Origin: Variovorax sp. 54
GTDB taxonomy: Bacteria > Pseudomonadota > Gammaproteobacteria > Burkholderiales > Burkholderiaceae_C
Length of the DNA: 64,000 nt
Reading direction: 5' to 3'
Assembly: GCF_002754375.1 (NCBI RefSeq)
Contig: NZ_PEFF01000001.1
Coordinates: 4,109,501-4,173,500 of the forward strand
Below are positions 16,406 through 25,009 of this stretch, piece after piece (position 1 is the first letter of the stretch; each line of letters starts with the position of its first letter). Made by a program: the position numbers and the translations under genes. A model generated the notes under the pieces. It saw only the letters and a program-made list of their open reading frames with translations, did no database searches and was not told the origin of the DNA.

Positions 16406-17290
16406 ATGCGAATCCGCTTTACCAAGATGCAGGGAGCCGGCAACGATTTCGTCGTGCTCGACGAAACGCGCGGCACGCTGGGCCTCAGCGCCGCGCAGTA
16501 CCGCTTCCTGGCCGACCGCCATTTCGGCGTCGGCGCCGACCAGATCCTCACGGTGCGCCCGTCGCCCGCTGCAGGCATCGACTTCCAGTACGTGATCCAC
16601 AACGCCGACGGCGGCGAGGTGGAGCAGTGCGGCAACGGGGCGCGTTGTTTCATGCGCTTCGTGAGCGAGCACGGCCTGACCGAGAAGAAAGACGTGCGCG
16701 TGCAGACGCTGGCCGGCGTGATCGAGCCGCGCATGGGCGACGACGGCCGCGTGACGGTCGACATGGGCGCCCCGGTCTTCGAGCCGGCGCGCGTGCCCTT
16801 CGACACGGCCGGGCTCGACCCGCAGCACGAAGGCGCGTGGCAGAAGTGGCACCTCGCCTTGGGCACCCGGGCCGGCAGCGCTATCGTTTCGGTAGCGGTG
16901 CTGTCGATGGGCAACCCGCACGCGGTGCAGGTGGTCGACAACGTCGACACGGCGCCGGTGGCCGAGCAGGGCCCGCAGATCGAGCACCACCCGCGCTTTC
17001 CGCAGCGCGTGAACGCGGGCTTCATGCAGGTGGTCGACCGGTCGAACATCAAGCTGCGGGTGTTCGAGCGCGGCGCCGGCGAAACGCTGGCCTGCGGCAC
17101 GGGCGCCTGCGCGGCGGTGGTGGCGGGCATTCGCCTGGGGCTGCTGGATTCCCGCGTCGACGTGCAGACGCACGGCGGCATTCTCACGATCGAGTGGCAG
17201 GGCGACGGCCGGCCGGTGCTCATGACAGGACCGGCCACGACGGTGTTCGAGGGCGAGATCGACGTGCCCGACATTTCGGAACAGCCATGA
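16406..17290 (+). CDS. dapF: Diaminopimelate epimerase
   Basis: 294 residues. Converts LL- to meso-diaminopimelate, the step before lysine and the residue that MurE (encoded in this window) adds to peptidoglycan. [14 protein letters not shown] at the N-terminus and [18 protein letters not shown] (Cys75) show the first catalytic cysteine; [17 protein letters not shown] near the C-terminus carries the second. Length is slightly above the usual 275 or so because of an insertion around residues 140-160. ATG 16406 matches the conserved start MRIRFTKMQ. Its stop overlaps the next start as ATGA. The order dapF-DUF484-xerC matches the E. coli locus, with one extra gene here. Confidence 0.97.
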   Translation: MRIRFTKMQGAGNDFVVLDETRGTLGLSAAQYRFLADRHFGVGADQILTVRPSPAAGIDFQYVIHNADGGEVEQCGNGARCFMRFVSEHGLTEKKDVRVQTLAGVIEPRMGDDGRVTVDMGAPVFEPARVPFDTAGLDPQHEGAWQKWHLALGTRAGSAIVSVAVLSMGNPHAVQVVDNVDTAPVAEQGPQIEHHPRFPQRVNAGFMQVVDRSNIKLRVFERGAGETLACGTGACAAVVAGIRLGLLDSRVDVQTHGGILTIEWQGDGRPVLMTGPATTVFEGEIDVPDISEQP

Positions 17291-17982
17291 CCCCATTCAC
17301 CCACGACAACAACGCCATGAACCCGATCACCGAAGACGACATCGCGAACTACCTGTCGAACACGCCCGACTTCTTTGAGCGCCACGCCCAGCTGCTGGCG
17401 CAGGTGCAGCTCACCAGCCCGCACGGCAACCGCGCCGTGAGCCTGCAGGAGCGCCAGGCCGAAATGCTGCGCGAGAAGATCAAGGCGCTGGAGCACCGCC
17501 TGATGGACATGGTGCGCCACGGCACCGAAAACGTCGTCATCGCCGACCGCCTGCAGCGCTGGACCAAGGGCCTGCTGACCACGCGCGACCCGCGCAGCCT
17601 GCCGTACCGCATCGCGGTCGACCTGCAGTCGCTGTTCCTGGTGCCGCAAACGGCCATCAAGGTGTGGGACTGCGGCACCGAGTACCTGAACGAAGCCTAT
17701 GCCCAGTGGGTGAGCGACGACGTGAAGGCGCTGGCCACCTCGCTCACCTCGCCGTACTGCGGGCTCAATTCGGGCTTCGAGGCGGCCAACTGGCTGCCCG
17801 AGCCGCAGGGCGCCGCATCGATCGCGCTGATTCCGCTGCGCGCCGACGCCGAATCGCCGGCCTTCGGCCTGCTGGTGCTGGCCTCGCCGGACGCGCAGCG
17901 CTTCAACGCCGAAATGGGCACGGACTTTCTCGAGCGCATCGCCGAGCTGTCGTCGGGCGCGCTGTCGCGGCTGCGCCCTTGA
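17287..17982 (+). CDS. DUF484 family protein (YigA-like)
   Basis: 231 residues from ATG 17287, which overlaps the dapF stop; an internal ATG at 17317 is also possible. The segment [20 protein letters not shown] is the typical DUF484 opening, followed by [20 protein letters not shown] and a coiled region, then a GAF-like domain (about 100-225) with [20 protein letters not shown]. Cytoplasmic; the function is unknown, but it is conserved between dapF and xerC in many gamma- and betaproteobacteria. Its stop codon overlaps the TTG start of the following gene. Confidence 0.85.
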   Translation: MTPFTHDNNAMNPITEDDIANYLSNTPDFFERHAQLLAQVQLTSPHGNRAVSLQERQAEMLREKIKALEHRLMDMVRHGTENVVIADRLQRWTKGLLTTRDPRSLPYRIAVDLQSLFLVPQTAIKVWDCGTEYLNEAYAQWVSDDVKALATSLTSPYCGLNSGFEAANWLPEPQGAASIALIPLRADAESPAFGLLVLASPDAQRFNAEMGTDFLERIAELSSGALSRLRP

Positions 17983-18623
17983 GCGGTCCCGCGCGACGCG
18001 GGTGGCGCCGCCGGCCCTGGCTGACCGGCCTGTGCCTGCTGCTGCTGGCCGGCGTGCTGACGTATGTCGCCATCGCGGGCGTGATCTGGCGGCATGCCGA
18101 AGCCGCACTGGCCGGCCCGCTGCCGCGTGCGGCCGACGTGGCGCTGGTGCTGGGCAACCGCGCCTACCTCGACGGCAAGCCGAACCCCTGCCTCACGGGC
18201 CGGGTCGACCAGGGCATCGTGCTGGCGCGCGCCGGTCGCGTGCAGACGCTGGTGTTCTCGGGCGGCGTCGATGTCGAAGACGGCCGCATCGAAGCCGAGG
18301 TGATGCGCGACCACGCCACGGCCGAGGGCTACACGGGGCCGATGGTGCTGGAGTCGGTGTCGTCGTCCACGCGCGCCAACCTGTCGCTGTCGCGCACGGT
18401 GCTCGAAGCCAATGGCGTGCGCAGCGTGATCATCGTGTCGGAGCCGTACCACCTGTGGCGCATCGAGCGGCTGGTGCGTGCCAGCGGCTTCGACCAGGCC
18501 TTCGACGTGCAGTACGCCGCCGCGCCCACCTCGTGCTGGCGCCGCTGGGGCATGCTGTTCAAGGGCGCATTGCGTGAGCCTGCCGCCATCGTGAACAATG
18601 CATCGCTCGGTTATCTGTTCTAG
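17979..18623 (+). CDS. YdcF/SanA-like DUF218 membrane-anchored protein
   Basis: 214 residues. After a basic N-terminus comes one membrane helix (LTGLCLLLLAGVLTYVAIAGV), then a DUF218 domain: ALVLGNRAYLDGKPN, TGRVDQGIVLARAG, FSGG, EAEVMRDHATAEG, SSSTRANLSLS and VSEPYHLWR. This is the SanA-type layout, an envelope protein linked to vancomycin resistance at high temperature in E. coli; the catalytic activity is undefined. TTG 17979 is inferred because it overlaps the previous stop as TTGA and keeps the helix near the N-terminus. It is inserted between DUF484 and xerC, which are adjacent in E. coli. Confidence 0.75.
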   Translation: MSGPARRGWRRRPWLTGLCLLLLAGVLTYVAIAGVIWRHAEAALAGPLPRAADVALVLGNRAYLDGKPNPCLTGRVDQGIVLARAGRVQTLVFSGGVDVEDGRIEAEVMRDHATAEGYTGPMVLESVSSSTRANLSLSRTVLEANGVRSVIIVSEPYHLWRIERLVRASGFDQAFDVQYAAAPTSCWRRWGMLFKGALREPAAIVNNASLGYLF

Positions 18624-18663
18624 CTAGCGCGGCCCCGCGCGGCGCACGGAGCACGACGACACC

Positions 18664-19584
18664 ATGGAATGGATCGACAAATACCTCGAACACGTGCGCG
18701 TGGAGCGTCGGCTCGCGCCGCGCACGGTCGAGCTGTATGCCTTCCACCTGCGCGCGCTGACCGACCACGCCGCCGAGGCCAACCTGCCGCTGGACCGCGT
18801 GCAGACGGCGCACATCCGCCGCTGGATGGCGCAGCTGCACAGCGTCGGGCGCGAGCCGCGCGGCATTGCGCTGGTGTTGTCGTGCTGGCGCAGCTTTTAC
18901 CGCTGGCTCGGCCATGAAGGGCTGATCGGCTTCAACCCGGTGCAGGACGTGCACGCGCCCAAGGCGGGCCGGCCGCTGCCGAAGGCGCTGGGCGTGGACG
19001 ACGCGGTGCGCCTGGCCGAGCTGTACGACCCCGAGGCCGACCCCTGGACCGAAGCGCGCGACGGCGCCATCGTCGAAGTGCTCTATGGCTGCGGCCTGCG
19101 CGTGAGCGAGCTCACGGGGCTCGACGCACAGGCGAGCGGCACGGCGCGCGGCTGGGTCGATCTCGATGCGATGGAAGCCCACGTGCTCGGCAAGGGCAGC
19201 AAGCGGCGCAGTGTGCCCGTGGGCAGCAAGGCGGCCGAGGCGCTGCGCGACTGGCTCGCGGTGCGCGGCGAGCGCCAGGAGCCGGCGCTGTTCGTGAGTG
19301 CGCGCGGGGCGCGCATGTCGTCGCAGGGGGTGTGGAAGCTGCTGCGCGAGCGCAGCCTGAAGGCGGGCCTGGCCGCGCCGGTGCATCCGCACATGCTGCG
19401 CCACTCGTTCGCGAGCCACGTGCTGCAGTCGAGCAGCGACCTGCGCGCGGTGCAGGAGCTGCTGGGCCATGCCAACATCGCGACCACGCAGGTCTACACG
19501 CGGCTGGATTTCCAGCACCTGGCCAAGGTCTACGACGCGGCGCATCCGCGCGCCAAGGCCCGGCCGGACAAGGACGACAAGTAG
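18664..19584 (+). CDS. xerC: Tyrosine recombinase XerC
   Basis: 306 residues, the normal length. With XerD it resolves chromosome dimers at dif during division. N-terminal SAM-like DNA-binding domain (about 1-90), then the catalytic domain with all expected residues: Arg146 in GLRVSEL, Lys177 in LGKGSK, His243 and Arg246 in HMLRHSF, His269 in LGHANI and the nucleophile Tyr278 in TTQVYTRL. Its place after dapF and DUF484 supports XerC rather than an element-borne integrase. A terminator with a T run follows directly. ATG 18664 is 40 bases after the previous gene. Confidence 0.95.
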   Translation: MEWIDKYLEHVRVERRLAPRTVELYAFHLRALTDHAAEANLPLDRVQTAHIRRWMAQLHSVGREPRGIALVLSCWRSFYRWLGHEGLIGFNPVQDVHAPKAGRPLPKALGVDDAVRLAELYDPEADPWTEARDGAIVEVLYGCGLRVSELTGLDAQASGTARGWVDLDAMEAHVLGKGSKRRSVPVGSKAAEALRDWLAVRGERQEPALFVSARGARMSSQGVWKLLRERSLKAGLAAPVHPHMLRHSFASHVLQSSSDLRAVQELLGHANIATTQVYTRLDFQHLAKVYDAAHPRAKARPDKDDK

Positions 19585-19615
19585 CGGGCGCGAGCAAGCG
19601 CCTGCCTCGTTTTTT
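19584..19615 (+). terminator. Rho-independent terminator after xerC
   Basis: An 8-bp stem (one G-T pair) formed by 19584-19591 and 19598-19605, loop GAGCAA, followed five bases later by a run of six T (19610-19615). It separates the dapF-xerC operon from rlmI. Confidence 0.6.
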
Positions 19616-19650
19616 CATTTCTCTTTCTTTATTCCTTTTTTCATTCAGTC

Positions 19651-20865
19651 ATGAAAACCCTTCGCCTCAAGCCGGGCAAGGAGCGCTCGCTCCAACGCCG
19701 CCATCCCTGGGTCTTCGAATCCGCCATTGCGCGCGGCGGCGCGGACTCAGGGGAAACAGTGCGCGTGGAGTCGCACGACGGCAACTTCCTTGCGTGGGCG
19801 GCCTTTGGCCCCACGTCCAAGATCCGGGCACGGGCCTGGAGCTTTGATGAGAAGCAGCGCATCGACGCTGCTTTTTTTTCCACGGTCTGCGCGCGCGCGG
19901 TGCATGCGCGCGGCCTGTTCGACCTGCAGAGCGACGGCGTGCGGCTGGTGCACGGCGAGGCCGACGGCCTGCCGGGGCTGATCGTCGATCGTTATGGCGA
20001 CACGCTGGTGGCGCAGTTTTTGTCGGCCGGCGTGGAGCGCTGGAAAGACGTGCTGGCCGATGCGCTGCTCGAGGCCACGGGCCTGACCAAGCTCTATGAA
20101 CGCTCCGACGCCAGCGGCCGTGAGCGCGAAGGCCTGAAGCCCGTCACGGGCTGGCTGCGCGGCGAGGGCGAAACCCAGATCACCATCCGCGAGCACGGCT
20201 GGCAGCTGTCGCTCGACATCGCGACCGGCCACAAGACCGGCTTCTACCTCGACCAGCGCGACAGCCGCCAGCGCTTTGCCGAACTGGCACAGCACCGACG
20301 TTTTCGCCGCGTGCTCAACTGTTTTTGCTACACGGGCGGCTTCACCGTGGCGGCGCTCGCGGGCCTGAAGGCGGCCGGGGCGCTCGACGGGGCCTCGCTG
20401 GTGTCGGTCGATTCGTCCAAGCCCGCACTCGACCGGGCCCGCGCGCATCTGGCGCTGAACGGCTTCGAAGGGCAGGGCATTGCCACGGAATTTCTCGATG
20501 CCAACGTGAACACCGTGCTGCGCGAGTTCATCGACCAGGGCCGCACCTTCGACGCGATCGTGCTCGACCCGCCGAAGTTCGCGCCCACGGTGCTGCACGC
20601 CGAGCGCGCCGCGCGGGCCTACAAGGACATCAACCGCCTCGCGCTCAAGCTGCTGGAGCCCGGCGGCGTGCTGCTCACGTTTTCGTGCTCGGGCGGCATC
20701 AGCGCCGACCTGTTCCACAAGATCGTGGCCTCGGCCGGGCTCGACGCCGGCGTGGACGGTTACATCGCCGAACGCCTGGGCGCCTCGCCCGACCACCCGA
20801 TGACCATCGAGTTCCCGGAAGGGGAGTACCTGAAGGGGCTGGTGGTGGTCAGAAAGCCGTTGTGA
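19651..20865 (+). CDS. rlmI: 23S rRNA m5C methyltransferase RlmI-like
   Basis: 404 residues. N-terminal PUA domain (about 1-80, including KPGKERSLQRRHPWVFESAI), a linking domain, then a class I SAM methyltransferase: CFCYTGGFTVAALAG binds SAM, VSVDSSKPALDRARAH continues motif II, VLDPPKFAP is motif IV and LLTFSCSGGIS holds the catalytic cysteine of C5-cytosine RNA methyltransferases. E. coli RlmI methylates C1962 of 23S rRNA. The DPPKFAP and FSCS motifs match this group rather than RlmKL. Stands alone between a terminator and the GTPase gene; GC-rich and host-like. Confidence 0.9.
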   Translation: MKTLRLKPGKERSLQRRHPWVFESAIARGGADSGETVRVESHDGNFLAWAAFGPTSKIRARAWSFDEKQRIDAAFFSTVCARAVHARGLFDLQSDGVRLVHGEADGLPGLIVDRYGDTLVAQFLSAGVERWKDVLADALLEATGLTKLYERSDASGREREGLKPVTGWLRGEGETQITIREHGWQLSLDIATGHKTGFYLDQRDSRQRFAELAQHRRFRRVLNCFCYTGGFTVAALAGLKAAGALDGASLVSVDSSKPALDRARAHLALNGFEGQGIATEFLDANVNTVLREFIDQGRTFDAIVLDPPKFAPTVLHAERAARAYKDINRLALKLLEPGGVLLTFSCSGGISADLFHKIVASAGLDAGVDGYIAERLGASPDHPMTIEFPEGEYLKGLVVVRKPL

Positions 20866-20966
20866 ACGGGGGCTTGACCCCATCGGCAACGCAACTCAGT
20901 GGCATTGGCTAAACTGCCCGCCAATCCCCCGCCTTTTTCTGTTTTCCGCTTTCGGAGCACTTTTCC

Positions 20967-22022
20967 ATGGCCCTCATCCCCGCGACCATCCTGACCGGCT
21001 TTCTCGGCTCGGGCAAAACCACGCTGCTCAAGCGCATCCTGACCGAGGCCCACGGCCAGAAGATCGCGGTCATCGAGAACGAGTTCGGTGAAGAGAACAT
21101 CGACAGCGACATCCTCGTGACCGAGTCGAAGGAGCAGATCATCCAGATGAGCAACGGCTGCGTCTGCTGCACCATCCGCGAAGACCTGCGTGAGGCGCTG
21201 CAGCTGCTGGCCGCCAAGAAGCGCCAGGGCCTGCTCGACTTCGACCGCGTGGTGATCGAGACCACCGGCCTGGCCGACCCCGGCCCCGTGGCGCAGACCT
21301 TCTTCATGGACGACGAGATCGCCGAGAGCTACCTGCTCGACTCGATCCTCACGCTGGTCGATGCCAAGCACGCGCCGCAGCAGCTCAACGACCGCCAGGA
21401 AGCGCGCCGCCAGGTGGGCTTTGCCGACCAGATCTTCATCAGCAAGAGCGAGCTGGTGTCGGCCGAAGAGACCGACGCGCTCATTCACCGCCTGAAGCAC
21501 ATGAACCCGCGCGCGCCGCAGCAGAAGGCGCACTTCGGCGACGTGCCCCTGAAGGACATCTTCGACCTGCGCGGCTTCAACCTGAACGCCAAGCTGGACA
21601 TCGACCCCGACTTCCTGAAGGAAGAAGAGGCGCACGATCACCACGACCATGACCACGCGCATGGCGAGGCGTGCGACCACCCCTCGCACAAGCACGAGGG
21701 GCACGGTCACCATCACCACACCGATGACGACGTGAAGAGCTTCGTCTACAAGGCCGACCGGCCTTTCGACCCGGCCAAGCTCGAAGACTTCCTGGGTGCC
21801 ATCGTGAACATCTACGGCCCGCGCATGCTGCGCTACAAGGGCGTGCTGAACATGAAGGGCACCGAGCGCAAGGTGATCTTCCAGGGCGTGCACCAGCTGA
21901 TGGGCAGCGACCTGGGCCCGGAGTGGGGCAAGGACGAGGCGCGCCAGAGCCGCATGGTGTTCATCGGCATCGAACTGCCGCGCGAGATCCTGGAGCAGGG
22001 GCTGGAGCAGTGCCTGGTCTGA
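20967..22022 (+). CDS. COG0523 G3E GTPase metallochaperone (CobW/YjiA-like)
   Basis: 351 residues. Walker A GFLGSGKTTL (11-20), the family metal-binding motif GCVCC (64-68), ETTGLADPGP as a switch region and SKSEL replacing NKxD for guanine recognition. A histidine-rich stretch (about 214-242, such as HDHHDHDHAHGEACDH and HEGHGHHHH) is a typical metal-storage loop, followed by the C-terminal CobW domain with VHQLMGSD. These proteins deliver zinc or other metals using GTP. No Zur-like site was recognised upstream. Its neighbour two genes on is a DksA with a degenerate zinc finger, and COG0523 and zinc-free DksA paralogues are linked in the literature on zinc limitation. GGAGC precedes ATG 20967. 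Confidence 0.9.
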   Translation: MALIPATILTGFLGSGKTTLLKRILTEAHGQKIAVIENEFGEENIDSDILVTESKEQIIQMSNGCVCCTIREDLREALQLLAAKKRQGLLDFDRVVIETTGLADPGPVAQTFFMDDEIAESYLLDSILTLVDAKHAPQQLNDRQEARRQVGFADQIFISKSELVSAEETDALIHRLKHMNPRAPQQKAHFGDVPLKDIFDLRGFNLNAKLDIDPDFLKEEEAHDHHDHDHAHGEACDHPSHKHEGHGHHHHTDDDVKSFVYKADRPFDPAKLEDFLGAIVNIYGPRMLRYKGVLNMKGTERKVIFQGVHQLMGSDLGPEWGKDEARQSRMVFIGIELPREILEQGLEQCLV

Positions 22023-22040
22023 GCAGGTTCGCCTGAAATG

Positions 22041-22077
22041 AAAAAACGGCGCTGACCGCGAGGTCAGCGCCGTTTTT
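22041..22077. terminator. Bidirectional terminator between convergent genes
   Basis: A run of six A (22041-22046), CGGCGCTGACC (22047-22057), loop GCGA, GGTCAGCGCCG (22062-22072) and TTTTT (22073-22077). The perfect 11-bp stem with A and T runs serves both the GTPase gene (plus) and the DUF945 gene (minus). Confidence 0.9.
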
Positions 22078-22094
22078 CATGGGGCAGTCAGTGG

Positions 22095-23624
22095 CTACTT
22101 GCCGAAATTCCCCACCGGCTTGCCGATGAGCTTGAGCTGGCCTTCGCTGAACTCGACCTGGCTGACCACGTCGTCGCCCGCGCGCTTCACGTAGCCGCTC
22201 TGCTCGGCCTGTTCGATCAGGCCCGCGATCAATTCAGGCGGCGGCGTCTGGCCGCTCTCGGCGCCGGTTTCGGCCAGCTTCTCGATCCACTTCACGGGCA
22301 CGCGCGCGTTGGCCTTGAGCACGCCGCGCTGGAGCAGCAGCGTGTTGCCGGGCAGCTTCAGGTCTTCGTCGGTCACGCCGGCGAGGGCCACCGAGTAGCT
22401 GAGCTCGGCGCTCTGGCCGCCGATCTCGATCAGCATGCGGTCGAGGCCGGCTTCGGGGCTGTGCTTGGCCATGGCCTTGAGGTCGGGTGCGAGCTGCTCG
22501 ATCAGCGCCTGCATCGCGTCCTTCTGGCCCTTGCTGCGCTGGCCGCAGCCGGCACCGTCGGTCGACTGCAGCCAGGCGTCGGCCAGCTTCTTGTAGCCGG
22601 CCGCCTGGATGCGGCGTGCGCTGCTGGCGATCTCGAACTTGTCGATGGCGGTTTCGTTGACCTTGCCCTTGCCCTTGAAGGCGCCTTCGGAGGCGTACAG
22701 GCCGTCCTTGATGGTGGCTTCGCCGGTCAGGTCGATGCTTTGCAGCAGCACCTTGATCGACTTGGCGGGGGCGGCGCCCTCGCCGCCGGGGAGCAGGCCC
22801 TTGGGCGCGTTCAGCTCGAAGCTGTCCAGACGGCCTTCGGACTTGCCGGTGGCGAGGAGCCAGCCGGCGCTGCCGTCCATGTCGGCCTTGGCGGTGAACT
22901 TGCCCACCTTCACCTGCACGCCCTTGGAGGCGGTGTTGATGTCCATGCCCGGCATGGTCATGTCGTAGCGCAGGCGGGTGCGGGCCGCGTCCATGTCCAG
23001 GCGGGCCTGCGCGCCTTGCCAGGCGAACTCGCCCTTGCCTTCTTCGGCCAGCTTCGCGGGCGCGACGGTGAGGTCGCTGGTGAAGCCGCCGCCGAAGCCG
23101 ACCTTGGTGTGCGCGGTCACTGGTTTGGCCTTGCCGAACAGCTTTTCGGCCTCGGCCTGCGCCTTGGCGTCGAGCACGAGTTCGCTGTCGATGACGGCCG
23201 CGGCCAGCGTGCCGCCGGCGAACGGGCCGTGGCGGATGGTGTCGCGGAAGGTGATGCGCACGGGCTTGGGCGGGGTGGCCTTGGCGTCGCCGTCGTCTTC
23301 GGTGGGTTCTTCTTCCTCGCCTTCGGTCGTGGCCTGGGCGACGTCGGTCGTGGCTGCGGCCGGCGCGGCGGCGGGTGCCGATGCGGCGGGGGCCACTTCG
23401 GCCTCGGCCGGGCAGCCCAGTTCGAGCGTCACGGTGCTCACGGCGCCGAGGAAGTTGCGCTCGTAGCTGCGCTCGATGACGCGCACCAGCGCGGTCTGCT
23501 TCGGCAGTTCGCCGAGGGCGACGTCGTAGCTCGATTTGATTTGCGTGCCGGCCCACCAGGTGCTGCCGCCATAGGCAACGGCGAGGGCCGCGGCCAGGAC
23601 TCCCAATACTGCTTTTTTGCTCAA
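22095..23624 (-). CDS. DUF945 (YdgA-like) family envelope protein
   Basis: 509 residues. Begins with SKKAVLGVLAAALAVAYGG, a signal peptide or membrane anchor, then QIKSSYDVALGELPK and IERSYERNFLGAVSTV, the standard DUF945 opening. The region from about 75 to 115 is an Ala/Pro/Glu-rich low-complexity insert before RITFRDTIRHGPFAGG, a conserved DUF945 segment. The C-terminal half contains ADAWLQ and GQSAELSYSVAL. Function unknown; probably periplasmic and inner-membrane anchored. TTG 23624 was chosen since GGAAAG precedes it and the hydrophobic segment starts right after; upstream in-frame residues are arginine repeats from non-coding DNA. Confidence 0.75.
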   Translation of the reverse strand: MSKKAVLGVLAAALAVAYGGSTWWAGTQIKSSYDVALGELPKQTALVRVIERSYERNFLGAVSTVTLELGCPAEAEVAPAASAPAAAPAAATTDVAQATTEGEEEEPTEDDGDAKATPPKPVRITFRDTIRHGPFAGGTLAAAVIDSELVLDAKAQAEAEKLFGKAKPVTAHTKVGFGGGFTSDLTVAPAKLAEEGKGEFAWQGAQARLDMDAARTRLRYDMTMPGMDINTASKGVQVKVGKFTAKADMDGSAGWLLATGKSEGRLDSFELNAPKGLLPGGEGAAPAKSIKVLLQSIDLTGEATIKDGLYASEGAFKGKGKVNETAIDKFEIASSARRIQAAGYKKLADAWLQSTDGAGCGQRSKGQKDAMQALIEQLAPDLKAMAKHSPEAGLDRMLIEIGGQSAELSYSVALAGVTDEDLKLPGNTLLLQRGVLKANARVPVKWIEKLAETGAESGQTPPPELIAGLIEQAEQSGYVKRAGDDVVSQVEFSEGQLKLIGKPVGNFGK

Positions 23625-23968
23625 GATTTCTTTCCGATCAGTTGTATTTGAATGGCGGGTGCGGCGCCTTCCGGCGCGCACACCGTGCCTGCGCCGCCTC
23701 CTCCGGTGGCGCCGCAAGATGCTAACGGAGCAGGGCAGTGCGCCACCCGATGGCGCCGTGTTTCGAGTTCTCTATACAATCGCGCGCCTGTTCCGGGAGC
23801 CATGCTTCGCCCACAGGGGCGAGATATGACTTACGGCACGGGGCGCCGAAGGTTTTTGGCGGGCTTTCGGGGGTATAACCCCGGGGTTCACCACTTGAGG
23901 ACGCCCCCCGACAACGTGAGCCGACGCGGCCTGACACCCGCAACGGTTCCCTTGGGAGGAGACACCCA
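23625..23968. promoter_or_regulatory. Divergent intergenic region between DUF945 gene and dksA-like gene
   Basis: 344 bases with no convincing gene; short frames here are arginine- or proline-rich shadows. It must carry promoters in both directions. A short palindrome GGGGTATAACCCC with TATAAC is visible near 23870-23882, and GGGAGGAG (23954-23961) is the ribosome-binding site of the rightward GTG start. I cannot assign a minus-35/minus-10 pair with confidence. Confidence 0.4.
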
Positions 23969-24961
23969 GTGAAAGCGCGTTCCAGTTCGTACAAGGAGCC
24001 AGTCACCGTGAAGAAACCCGCCGCCAAGGCCACGCCAGCCACCAAGCCTGCCGCAAAGAAGGCGCCGGCTGCGAAGGCTGTACCCGCGACGAAGAAGGTT
24101 TCTGCCACCGCTGCTGCCGCCGCTGTCGCGAAAGAGAAAAGCGCTGTCAAAAAGCCTGCGGCAACCCCGGCCAAGACCGGGACCGCGGCTGCCAAGAAGT
24201 CCGCCAAGCCCGCAACGAAATCCGCGGGCGCGGCGCCCACGTCATCCCAACCGGTCGGCCGTCCTGCGGCCACCCTTTCTGCTTCCCCGACCCCCATGAA
24301 AAAAACGGCTGCCGCCTCTTCTTCCGCCCCGGCGACACCCTCGATCCCCGCTACGCCCGCTCCCGCCGCGCGTGGTGGCCGCGTGTCCCGGCTGTCGCAA
24401 CTGACCGTGCCCTCGATGCCGCAATCCGTGGCCTCGACCGCCGCCAAATCCAGCTTCTCGCAGGCGCCTTCCACCGCGCTGGTGCCGCCGCCGCCCCTGG
24501 CCGTCAAGAAAGACCCGAAGCTGGTCAACAACTGGAAGACCAAGACGCCCGCCGAGCTGAGCGATGCCGAAGTCATCGCGATGCCCGACGACGAGTACAT
24601 GAACGACAAGCAGATGGCGTTCTTCCGCCTGAAGCTCGTCGAACTCAAGCGCGGCATCCTCGAGAACGCCGGTGAAACCACCGAGCACCTGCGCGAAGAC
24701 ACCGTGGTCGTGCCCGACCCGGCCGACCGCGCCACCATCGAGGAAGAGCACGCGCTCGAACTGCGCACGCGCGACCGCGAACGCAAGCTGCTCAAGAAGA
24801 TCGAGCAGTCGATCCAGCGCATCGACGCCGGCGACTACGGCTACTGCGACGAGACCGGCGAGCCCATCGGCGTCGGCCGCCTGCTGGCCCGCCCGACCGC
24901 CACGCTCTCGCTCGAAGCGCAACAGCGCCGCGAGCTGAAGCAGAAAATGTTCGGGGATTGA
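23969..24961 (+). CDS. dksA: DksA/TraR-family RNA polymerase-binding protein with long basic N-terminal tail
   Basis: 330 residues, about twice the usual 150. Residues 1 to about 180 are low-complexity Lys/Ala/Pro/Ser sequence (KKPAAKATPATKPAAKKAP and similar), histone-H1-like; the DksA domain starts near NNWKTKTPAELSDAEV. The coiled-coil tip motif DPADRA (250-255) keeps the D-x-x-D-x-A needed for stringent-response action at the secondary channel. The zinc finger is degenerate: only Cys293 (GYCDETGEPIG) of the four zinc cysteines is present, the others read T, S and A (ATLSLEA). GTG 23969 follows GGGAGGAG by 7 bases. Divergent from the DUF945 gene. Confidence 0.85.
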   Translation: MKARSSSYKEPVTVKKPAAKATPATKPAAKKAPAAKAVPATKKVSATAAAAAVAKEKSAVKKPAATPAKTGTAAAKKSAKPATKSAGAAPTSSQPVGRPAATLSASPTPMKKTAAASSSAPATPSIPATPAPAARGGRVSRLSQLTVPSMPQSVASTAAKSSFSQAPSTALVPPPPLAVKKDPKLVNNWKTKTPAELSDAEVIAMPDDEYMNDKQMAFFRLKLVELKRGILENAGETTEHLREDTVVVPDPADRATIEEEHALELRTRDRERKLLKKIEQSIQRIDAGDYGYCDETGEPIGVGRLLARPTATLSLEAQQRRELKQKMFGD

Positions 24962-25009
24962 GCCGCAGCAAGGTAGAGAGAAATTCGCGCTTTCGATAAC
25001 CTTCTCTGA

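Noticed and set aside
14944..18108. Very long minus-strand open frame opposite MFS, hydrolase, dapF and DUF484 genes
   Set aside because: Arg/Ala/His-rich composition and position opposite well-conserved genes show it is a GC-skew shadow. The same applies to long frames at 33501-36797, 57852-61139, 11250-13385 and 22461-23651.
18664..19584. Possible mobile-element integrase
   Set aside because: Catalytic residues and position after dapF and DUF484 identify host XerC, not an element-borne integrase.
20866..20966. Zur box upstream of the COG0523 gene
   Set aside because: No palindrome resembling a Zur site was found by eye, so zinc regulation is left as a possibility only.
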